A DNA stretch of 64,000 bases from JAPPHA01 sp963662815 (GTDB lineage: Bacteria; Pseudomonadota; Alphaproteobacteria; Rhodobacterales; Rhodobacteraceae): NCBI GenBank assembly GCA_963662815.2, contig CAXXWA010000020.1:248001-312000 (forward strand). Direction: 5' to 3'. Under the pieces are notes generated by a model that was given only the letters and a program-made list of their open reading frames with translations, did not search any database and had not been told where the DNA came from. Made by a program: the position numbers and the translations under genes. This document shows, in pieces, positions 55,569 to 64,000 of this stretch (positions are counted from its first letter, which is position 1; every line of letters begins with the position of its first letter).

Positions 55569-55663
55569 TCCGCCATCCAGGGATTGATGACCTCGATCCC
55601 GATGCCTTCAAAGTCCCGCGCATTGCGTGTCGCAACCGCATTGAAAGGTCTGGCTACGTCCAT
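55565..55663 (-). pseudogene. VapC-type PIN toxin, C-terminal fragment
   Basis: The last about 25 residues, AVATRNARDFEGIGIEVINP with WMAE, are the standard VapC ending (ATRNxxDFxGxxVxxxNPW). Upstream sequence does not continue the family. It lay directly before hsdR, suggesting a former defence island with toxin-antitoxin and restriction genes. Confidence 0.65.
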
Positions 55664-55715
55664 GACACAGTATCGACAAATGACTCCGTCCGGTCCGGTA
55701 CCGCGCAGCCCGGAA

Positions 55716-57035
55716 TCACGTTTCCTGTCGATTTCGCCAAATCTCGAACTGGATCCGGGCCAGAATCCCGATTCGATCCAGTGGCCAGGGCGGCAACCTC
55801 GACGGTTGGCCAAGGCTCTCCATGTCTTCAACCAGCGGGTTTTCCCGGCCAGCGGCATGATCGGCGATGAGAACTCCGCCGATGGTTCCCTTCGCGACGC
55901 CGACGCCGTTCTGGCAGGCCGCCACCCAGAGATTCCGGCCAAGCCGCCCGAATGCCGGCGCACCGTTTCGGGACATGCAGACGAAACCCGTCCAGCTGTG
56001 TTCGAAGGCGACATTCGACAACTCCGGAAATCGTTGTTCGAAAAGCGCCCTTTGCCGCCGGACGGATCGCTTCAGCCGGGTTGCGGACGATTGCCGGTCC
56101 GGCGCCAAGTCGATGCCGTGACGGAACAGAATTCGCCGGTCGTCCGTGTAGCGCATGGTTACCCCGCCGTAACCGTTGGCGGGGGTCAAGCCCCAAGGCG
56201 ACAGGGCGCCGAGGTCAGCATGTTCCGTGTCGGACAATGGGCGGGTCAGGCTGGCGTGCAACGCCAGATGGAAAAACCGGCTGCGCAAGACGCCAAAGCC
56301 CTCGCTGAATCCGTTGGCTGCCAGAATCATGCGCCGAGCCCGGACTTTGCCGCCCGGCGTGCGACAGCGGATCGTTTCGCCCGGATCGAAATCGATGACC
56401 GGGCTGTTCTCGTAGAGGCGAACATTCGCCGGCAGGGAGTCGGCGAGGCCTCGGGTCAGAGCCGCCGGATTCATGAGGACTGTTTCCGGAGTGAACAGGG
56501 CCGAATGGAAGTGGCGGGTGCCGAGCGTCGAGCCGAGCGCTTCAGTTCCGACCATGCGGTGCTCAATGCCAAGTCGCTCCAGGACCTCGGAATACGGCAG
56601 AAGCATTGCCTCGGCACCCGCCGGCGTCACCGCGACGTGGTACTTGCCCGCCCGAGACCAGCCGCAATCTATCCGGTTCGCCTCGACTTGCGCCGAAAGC
56701 TCGCAAACGCCGGCGCGCGCAAGCCTCAGGTCGCGGTTCGCCTGTTGAAGTTCCGCCAGACCCAGCGAGACCGTGTGCGGGATACCGATCGCGAATCCCG
56801 AGTTCCTGCCGGATGCGTTTTCGCCGCACTCGCCGGCTTCGACAAGCACGATGCCGTCTCCTGGCGCGTTGCCGGCGAGCCGCCGGGCAGCCGCGAGGCC
56901 GGCAAATCCCGCGCCAACGACCAGCCACTCGGCGTCGACCGTGCCTTCCAGACTCGGCTTCGGCGTTCTGCGGGGCAGAATCCGGCTCCAGCCGTTGCTC
57001 CGGTCATCTGCCGGAAGAGTTGCGATTCTCGTCAT
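55716..57035 (-). CDS. FAD-dependent oxidoreductase (D-amino-acid/amine oxidase fold)
   Basis: A 439-residue DAO-family enzyme. The FAD-binding GxGxxG motif is EWLVVGAGFAGLAAARRLAG at about residues 36-55, followed by GENASGRNSGFAIGIPH, which resembles gamma-glutamylputrescine oxidoreductase (PuuB)-like proteins. The C-terminal region SWTGFVCMSRNGAPAFGRLG and ACQNGVGVAKGTIGGVLIAD is typical. It likely oxidises an amine or amino acid; the substrate is unknown. The gene is intact and flanked by decayed sequence. Confidence 0.85.
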   Translation of the reverse strand: MTRIATLPADDRSNGWSRILPRRTPKPSLEGTVDAEWLVVGAGFAGLAAARRLAGNAPGDGIVLVEAGECGENASGRNSGFAIGIPHTVSLGLAELQQANRDLRLARAGVCELSAQVEANRIDCGWSRAGKYHVAVTPAGAEAMLLPYSEVLERLGIEHRMVGTEALGSTLGTRHFHSALFTPETVLMNPAALTRGLADSLPANVRLYENSPVIDFDPGETIRCRTPGGKVRARRMILAANGFSEGFGVLRSRFFHLALHASLTRPLSDTEHADLGALSPWGLTPANGYGGVTMRYTDDRRILFRHGIDLAPDRQSSATRLKRSVRRQRALFEQRFPELSNVAFEHSWTGFVCMSRNGAPAFGRLGRNLWVAACQNGVGVAKGTIGGVLIADHAAGRENPLVEDMESLGQPSRLPPWPLDRIGILARIQFEIWRNRQET

Positions 57036-57560
57036 TCCTGCACGTGGCCATCAACGATTCACTCGCCGGTAGCCGTTGCCGACTGTCGGGAGACTCCACC
57101 GCGTATTGCGAGCCATGGTCCCGTGCGAACTCCACCTGACCGAGTCTTCAATCGTGAGGCGGACATCATCGAAAGCTGCCGGTTTGGCCGGGCGTCGAAG
57201 ACTGACGACCGGTTCGAACCCGCCGAAGACGATCCGTAGTGCATCAAGAAGCACCGGAATCATCCGGTCGCGGAGTCGTTCAGGTTCCATGATTCGCTTC
57301 CGGGACGCGACTCGGGTCGCCTTCTTCGGCCGTTCGACCCGCGAATGGACGACGGTCTCGCAAATTGTCGCCTGCGCCGCTCTTCGAAATCCGGTGCACT
57401 TGCCATCGGGAACATGGTCGCCCCGGCATTTCCGAACCCGGTTCGCATCCCGTTCCGTGAACTCGCCGTCGGCAGGCTCGGCATGCTTGACGAAGTCGCC
57501 CTTCCTGCGCGTCGGCGTGGCCGGGACAGACCCGCAAAAGCGCACCGTGCCGACTCCTCT
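57036..57560. other. Intergenic, no gene supported
   Basis: A minus-strand frame of 164 codons (57051-57545) exists but resembles no family and has no convincing start region. I leave it uncalled. Confidence 0.45.
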
Positions 57561-58067
57561 TCACGATGCCCGCGCGGCGGCTTCAAGATCCGCGATGACG
57601 ATCCTGTTCATCGTCATCAGCGCCCGCCGGACCTGTGTCGACGCCGGACCATCGAGCAGTTCGACGGCCCGCTTCGGAACCACCTGCCAGGACAACCCGA
57701 AGCGATCCCTCAGCCATCCGCATCGGCTCTCCGAACCGCCGCCCGCCGCAAGTTCCGCCCACAAGCGGTCGGTTTCCGCCTGATCGCGGGTTTCGATCGC
57801 GAACGACACCGCCTCGTCAAGAACGAAATGCGATCCGCCGTTGAGGGCAAGATACGGCGTTCCCGCAAGGGTGAACGCAACCATCATGACCGAGCCCGGG
57901 CTGGCCATCTCCTGATCTTCCGGATACCGGCTGACCTTTTCGATCCGGCTGTCCGGAACGATCGAGCAATAGAATTCCGCTGCCGGTTGCGCCTTGTCGT
58001 TGAACCAGAGGCATGTCCGGACTCTCGGTTTTTCGTTCACTTCTCGCAATTCCTGCGGTGGCTCCAT
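57561..58067 (-). CDS. VOC-superfamily protein (PhnB / 3-demethylubiquinone methyltransferase-like fold)
   Basis: A protein of about 160 residues with the PhnB-like pattern RVRTCLWFNDKAQPAAEFYC, SRYPEDQEMASPGSVMMVAF, YLALNGGSHFVLDEAVSFAI, DRFGLSWQVVPKR and RALMTMNRIVIADLEAA. The family is often annotated as 3-demethylubiquinone-9 3-methyltransferase but lacks a methyltransferase fold; function unknown. The start could be ATG 58067 or GTG 58040, just before the conserved region. Confidence 0.8.
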   Translation of the reverse strand: MEPPQELREVNEKPRVRTCLWFNDKAQPAAEFYCSIVPDSRIEKVSRYPEDQEMASPGSVMMVAFTLAGTPYLALNGGSHFVLDEAVSFAIETRDQAETDRLWAELAAGGGSESRCGWLRDRFGLSWQVVPKRAVELLDGPASTQVRRALMTMNRIVIADLEAAARAS

Positions 58068-58992
58068 TCGTCCAGCCCGGACTCAGCGTCCAACAGGGTT
58101 CCGGAACCGACTGGCGCCGGGACACGGGACAACGCAGTAGCCAGGATCGAACGGGAATTCAATGGAAGCGCCAGCCGGCTCGGCTCGACGAGTCGTGATG
58201 TCGTGGTCTATCCGGCGTGGACCGGCAACGCCGAACAACGATTCGGATCGAAGCCGTTTCCGCCGTGGCCGCTCGCCGTCGATCTCAGGAGATCCGCCAG
58301 TGACGTGTCAACCGTCCTTCGACTTCTTTCCGACACGGCTCGTTCGGCCACTGGCGCGCGCATTGAAGTTGGCTGGCGAATATCTCTCGCCAAAGCCCGG
58401 TCCGCAAACTGTTCCGGCGAGTTCCGGCTGTTCGGAATTATCGAACGATGCCTAGCGAGCGACCCTGCAATGATGATGGGTCGCGAGCTGACACATGGAT
58501 CCGCCCAGGATCGCACCGGCGCGGACGTCAGGTGGATTCTCCCGCCGACAGCGGCGCCAGATCGCCGGTCAGGAAGGACGCACCGGTTCGACACCCTGCT
58601 TCGAGGACGCGCGATACCCTATCACAACCATGTTTCGAACATCGCATTGGGCGAAGGTGCGCGGCACGCCGGTGAGCGATATCGGGGAGTTGACCGTCAA
58701 GGGAGTCTCCCCGAAGTCGCGACGACGCTCCGCGCCGCCAGTCAACGGCGATTCCCCGGCCCGCGCAGGCCGTTGCATGGCACGGCTGCGCCTCTCGCCA
58801 CAGGGTCAGCGCCCCGGATAGTGACGGGCCGCCATCCTGCGCCCGGGAGCGCCCCGGACAAACGGTTGCAAGTTTCGTGTTGCGAACAGCATGTGCGGAA
58901 CTAGAATGACCCATGTATCATTCGGATCCGAAATGAACGCGATTGCAAACGGATTCGTGAGACGCTGACATCCTGCAAGATCGGAGGAGAAA
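58068..58992. other. Intergenic, no gene recognised; palindrome near katG
   Basis: About 925 bases. Open frames on both strands show no family resemblance. TTCGGATCCGAA, a perfect 12-base palindrome, lies at 58921-58932, about 60 bases before katG, and could be a regulator site. GGAGGAGAAA precedes the katG start. Confidence 0.5.
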
Positions 58993-61188
<2,196 letters not shown>

Positions 61189-61496
61189 GTTGCTTACGCA
61201 GTCGCCGCGGTCGGCAGGGGTTCCCGTGCGCCCCGAACGGTCGCGGCGCGATTGATGCGGGGCCCGCGTTGCGCGCTTCTGGGCGCAGCTGCAGCTTGCT
61301 GCGCCCGTGCGGGAAGAGGCCCGGTCATCGATCGGCCATGACGGGTTCAAGCCTGTGGCCGATCACCGCGCCGGCAGCGGATGAACGGGTCTTCGCGCGC
61401 TGCTCAGGCATCAAGGCGGGAATGCGGCGCTTCGTGTCGGCCGGTGCCCGCCCCACCGGAACCAGAATTCCGCAAGGCGTTCCGGCGTGCCCGCCC
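61189..61496. other. Intergenic between convergent katG and the sugar operon
   Basis: 308 bases with no gene recognised. GTTGCTTACGCAGTCGCCGC follows katG, but no clear terminator was identified. Confidence 0.45.
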
Positions 61497-62132
61497 TCAG
61501 CAGCTGCGGAGGACGAATTCCGGCGCTCGGCTACGCGTCGTCACGAGATCGGCGTTCGGAAGGTCGTTCTCGTCCAGCTTGCGCCGCCCTTCGTCGGCCG
61601 AAAGGTCTTTCCACCGATCGCGCAACCGCGCGATCAGGACGTGCCTCGGCACCTCAAGAAACACCGTCGTGTCGAAGTACGCAGCCAATCCGTCCCAGGG
61701 AGGGCAATCGAGCAGGAGGTAGTTGCCTTCCACGATCACGTGCCGGACGCCAGCGGGAATAAGGCGGGCGCCGTTTCGCGCAATCTCGATCCCGCGGTCG
61801 AAGACCGGAACCGCGATTTCCGGCTCGACGTTCCTGCGAATCCGTTCGAGCATGCTTGCGAATCCCGCAACGTCAAAAGTGTGCGGAGCCCCCTTGCGGG
61901 GGAGCCATCCCTTCGGCTCCAGAACAAGATTGTCGAAGTGGTAGCCGTCGGCGGGCAGCACCGCCGCGCAACCGGCCTCGGACCCGTTCAGCTTCGCTGC
62001 GAGCTCGTCCGCAAGCGTTGACTTCCCGGATCCCGGAGGACCGGCGATCGCCGTAAGGCCGCGCCCGTTCCGGTCGCGTTCCATGAGTTTCCCGATCAGC
62101 GCCGAAGAATCGATGAACCGGGCTTCGTTCAA
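61497..62132 (-). CDS. P-loop sugar/nucleoside kinase (FrcK/uridine kinase-like)
   Basis: A 211-residue kinase with P-loop LTAIAGPPGSGKSTLADELA, ADGYHFDN, the phosphate-binding VIVEGNYLLLD and FLEVPRHVLIARLRDRW. The layout resembles the kinases encoded with fructose-type ABC importers (FrcK) and uridine/pantothenate kinases. It starts in an ATGA overlap with the isomerase gene, so it belongs to the sugar operon and probably phosphorylates the imported sugar (inference). Confidence 0.82.
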   Translation of the reverse strand: MNEARFIDSSALIGKLMERDRNGRGLTAIAGPPGSGKSTLADELAAKLNGSEAGCAAVLPADGYHFDNLVLEPKGWLPRKGAPHTFDVAGFASMLERIRRNVEPEIAVPVFDRGIEIARNGARLIPAGVRHVIVEGNYLLLDCPPWDGLAAYFDTTVFLEVPRHVLIARLRDRWKDLSADEGRRKLDENDLPNADLVTTRSRAPEFVLRSC

Positions 62133-62986
62133 CGAGCCACCTCCAGACCGGCCGCGGCTGCGTGTCGCCAGAGAAAGGGTAGACCGACTTCAATGACGTC
62201 GGCAGGCCGGTCCGCGACAGGCCTCCAGACCGCCAGTCCGGAAGCGATCTCCGGCGCAAGGTAAACAAAGCTCTCGAGAGTCAGCGGACCGTTGTAATCG
62301 ATTTGCTTCAACCCGCGGAACGCGTCCTCCCAGTCGATAGTCCCGCGTCCCGGAACGCCGCGGTTCGACTCGGACAGGTGCACGTAGCCGAGGTGTTCGC
62401 CGGCATCGGCGAATCCCTCCGCCATGCCCACTTCCTCGATGTTCATGTGATATGTGTCGAGATGAATGAACACGTTACCGGCCCCCGTTCTCTCGACGAT
62501 GTCGACCGCCTGCGCCGCGGTGTTCAGGAGATGGGTTTCGTAGCGGTTGCAGGGTTCGATTCCTAGGCGCATGCCGAGCGCTCGCGCCCGCCCGGCGACC
62601 CTGGACACGACCCGGCAAACCGCGTCTGTTTCAGTAGTCGTCACCGGCGCTCCCGAAGTCTTTCCGATCGTTCCGTAGGTGACCCCCGAGACGGCGTCGG
62701 CGCCTGCTCCCTTCGCAGATTCAAGCACAAGTGACAGGAAATCGACGACGTCGTCCGGGTTTCCCAGCGCGTCGAGATCGTCCGGAAGCCCGAGGGAGCA
62801 GACGATGCGTACGTCGTGCCTCGCCGCGACCGCCCGGGTTCCCGCGGAATCAAAACGTCTAGGGTCCAGGAGGGGAATTTCCAGAATGCTCACGCCTCTG
62901 GAACGGATGGGCGGCAGCAACCCGTCCGCCTCCGCCGGATCCCAGAGCGGCGTGAACGCCAGTGTATGAAGGCCAAAGCGCAGCAC
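62129..62986 (-). CDS. Sugar phosphate isomerase/epimerase-like TIM-barrel protein
   Basis: A 285-residue AP-endonuclease-2-type TIM barrel: LHTLAFTPLWDPAEAD near the start, RLGIEPCNRYETHLLNTAAQ (metal-ligand Glu), VFIHLDTYHMNIEEVGMAEG (Asp/His ligands) and VHLSESNRGVPGRGTIDWED. The family isomerises or epimerises sugars such as D-tagatose, D-psicose or hydroxypyruvate-type substrates. It starts 12 bases after the ATPase gene. Confidence 0.87.
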   Translation of the reverse strand: MLRFGLHTLAFTPLWDPAEADGLLPPIRSRGVSILEIPLLDPRRFDSAGTRAVAARHDVRIVCSLGLPDDLDALGNPDDVVDFLSLVLESAKGAGADAVSGVTYGTIGKTSGAPVTTTETDAVCRVVSRVAGRARALGMRLGIEPCNRYETHLLNTAAQAVDIVERTGAGNVFIHLDTYHMNIEEVGMAEGFADAGEHLGYVHLSESNRGVPGRGTIDWEDAFRGLKQIDYNGPLTLESFVYLAPEIASGLAVWRPVADRPADVIEVGLPFLWRHAAAAGLEVAR

Positions 62987-62998
62987 TCTTTTTCTCCC

Positions 62999-63742
62999 CT
63001 ATCCGCTCGCGCCGACGATGAAGGACACGACCTCGGCCATGTCGGTCTCGGCTCTCGGAAGGTCCGCGATCACGTTGCCGCGGCGGAGCACGACGATGCG
63101 GCCGCAAGCCTCGAAGACATCGTTCAGGCGATGGCTGATCAGTATGGTCGCGATGCCTTCGCCCTTCATCTGGCGAATCAGCCGAAGAACGCTCTCGACT
63201 TCCCGCACCGCGAGAGCGGCGGTCGGCTCGTCCATTATCACCAGCTTCGGGCGAAACGTGAGGGCGCGCGCGATCGCTATGGTCTGTTGCTGTCCGCCCG
63301 ACAGCATGCCGACGGGAACATGGATGGACGGGACATGCACGCCGAGGCGGTCGATCATTTCCTGAGCCTCGGAATCGATCCGCGACTTGTCCACGAACGA
63401 CGGCAGGATTCCGAACAGGCGCCGCGTCGGTTCGCGTCCGAGAAAGATGTTGTTCGCCACGTCCTGCTGCGGCGCGAGGGCGAGATCCTGGTATATCATC
63501 TCGATGCCCATTTCCCGCCGCGCGCCCGGCGAGAGCCCGGTAATGTCCTGCCCGTCGAAGGATATGCGGCCCCTGTCGGTGGCGTAGACGCCGGTAATCG
63601 ACTTCATCAGCGTCGATTTGCCGGCACCGTTGTCCCCGACAAGACCGACAACTTCGCCCGGCCCGACGGAGAGGTCCACGCCGCGGAGCACGCTGACTGC
63701 ACCGAAACTCAGTTCGATGCCGGAAAGGTCCAGGAGGCTCAC
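62999..63742 (-). CDS. Sugar ABC transporter ATPase (FrcA type, single domain)
   Basis: A 247-residue ATPase from GTG 63742, which overlaps the permease stop as GTGA; the frame is open to ATG 63781. Walker A is GLVGDNGAGKSTLMKSITG, Q-loop MIYQDLALAPQQDVANNIFL, signature LSGGQQQTIAIARAL, Walker B LVIMDEPTAALAVRE and switch LISHRL. With one nucleotide-binding domain it matches FrcA-like rather than double-domain RbsA proteins. Confidence 0.92.
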   Translation of the reverse strand: MSLLDLSGIELSFGAVSVLRGVDLSVGPGEVVGLVGDNGAGKSTLMKSITGVYATDRGRISFDGQDITGLSPGARREMGIEMIYQDLALAPQQDVANNIFLGREPTRRLFGILPSFVDKSRIDSEAQEMIDRLGVHVPSIHVPVGMLSGGQQQTIAIARALTFRPKLVIMDEPTAALAVREVESVLRLIRQMKGEGIATILISHRLNDVFEACGRIVVLRRGNVIADLPRAETDMAEVVSFIVGASG

Positions 63743-64000
63743 GGCGCCTGCCCCTGCCTTGACCGAATCTGATCCAGCCACACCGCGGCGATCAGAACGG
63801 CGCCGATCGCCATCTGCTGGTAGTAGGCCTGCACTGCCATCAGGTTCAGACCGTTCTGCAGCACGCCCATGATTAGCGCTCCGATCATGGTGCCGAGAAT
63901 CGAGCCGCGGCCGCCAAACAGGTTCGTGCCGCCGATGATCGCCGCCGTAATGGCGAGAAGTTCGTAGCTCAACCCGGCCGTAGGATCGCCGGTATTGACG
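63739..64000 (-). CDS. Sugar ABC transporter permease, C-terminal part (cut by window edge)
   Basis: The minus-strand frame is open to the window edge: VNTGDPTAGLSYELLAITAA, then IIGGTNLFGGRGSILGTMIG and QAYYQQMAIGAVLIAAVWLD. This is the conserved end of RbsC/XylH/FrcC-type permeases. The gene continues beyond the window and would be the upstream member of the operon, probably preceded by a binding protein gene. Confidence 0.9.
   Translation of the reverse strand, partial: VNTGDPTAGLSYELLAITAAIIGGTNLFGGRGSILGTMIGALIMGVLQNGLNLMAVQAYYQQMAIGAVLIAAVWLDQIRSRQGQAP

Noticed and set aside
57051..57545. 164-codon minus-strand frame as a hypothetical gene
   Set aside because: No ribosome binding site or homology-like pattern; left as intergenic.
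57345..58904. 519-codon plus-strand frame
   Set aside because: It overlaps the VOC gene antisense and has no recognisable domains; its length reflects the scarcity of stops in GC-rich DNA.
62536..62575. tRNA T-arm-like GGTTCGATTCC
   Set aside because: It lies inside the intact isomerase gene and no acceptor stem or anticodon arm could be paired around it.

Overview
The window looks like a chromosomal segment of a GC-rich alphaproteobacterium, most likely a marine Rhodobacterales relative. The evidence is linkage typical of that group (aroB-aroK facing a small membrane gene and xerD, then a TlyC/CorC protein and an IalB-like protein; lpxD-ACP-KAS; rplU-rpmA-obg-proB-proA). These assignments rest on reading protein motifs and gene order by eye; no database search was run.

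Layout. 1-6 kb: the start of zwf (cut by the window edge), a phosphoribosyltransferase(broken)-DprA-HAD cluster, a radical SAM gene, and aroB/aroK. 6-11 kb: mostly decayed DNA between aroK and xerD, holding a hydroxyproline-dehydratase-like gene, a small coiled-coil/membrane gene, and ISNCY and ISKra4 transposase remnants. 11-25 kb: a housekeeping block (xerD, tlyC, ialB, a lipid A/acyl-ACP set, a DUF882 protein, proline synthesis, obg, ribosomal L21/L27, and a TPR-sulfotransferase). 25-31 kb: a divergent SDR and a wrecked AbiL/RloAB-type defence pair, whose second gene is cut by an IS1634 element with a clean 6-bp target duplication.

31-40 kb is the most unusual part, a three-level nested insertion. 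A 1.3-kb ISAzo13-family element (30844-40034) carries in its transposase gene a 2.5-kb IS4-family element with a DUF4338 (DruA-like) domain (36665-39168, 10-bp target duplication). Exactly at the seam between that IS end and its target duplication sits an array of six head-to-tail 895-bp units (31295-36664). Read on the minus strand each unit begins GTGCG, ends AC and contains a recognisable group II intron domain V, so the array appears to be six tandem ORF-less group II introns.

40-56 kb: toxin-antitoxin, phosphatase and restriction remnants (brnT twice, a broken XRE antitoxin, a frameshifted dual-specificity phosphatase, tails of vapC and hsdR), a ferric-iron-type ABC transporter, and a dienelactone hydrolase followed by a complete peptide/nickel-type ABC transporter whose last ATPase is fused in frame to an SDR. 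56-64 kb: an FAD amine oxidoreductase, a VOC protein, katG, and a minus-strand sugar operon (permease, ATPase, isomerase, kinase) that runs off the right edge.

Housekeeping genes are intact, while accessory genes repeatedly show frameshifts. This points to real decay of the accessory fraction, although consensus errors cannot be excluded for single-base shifts.
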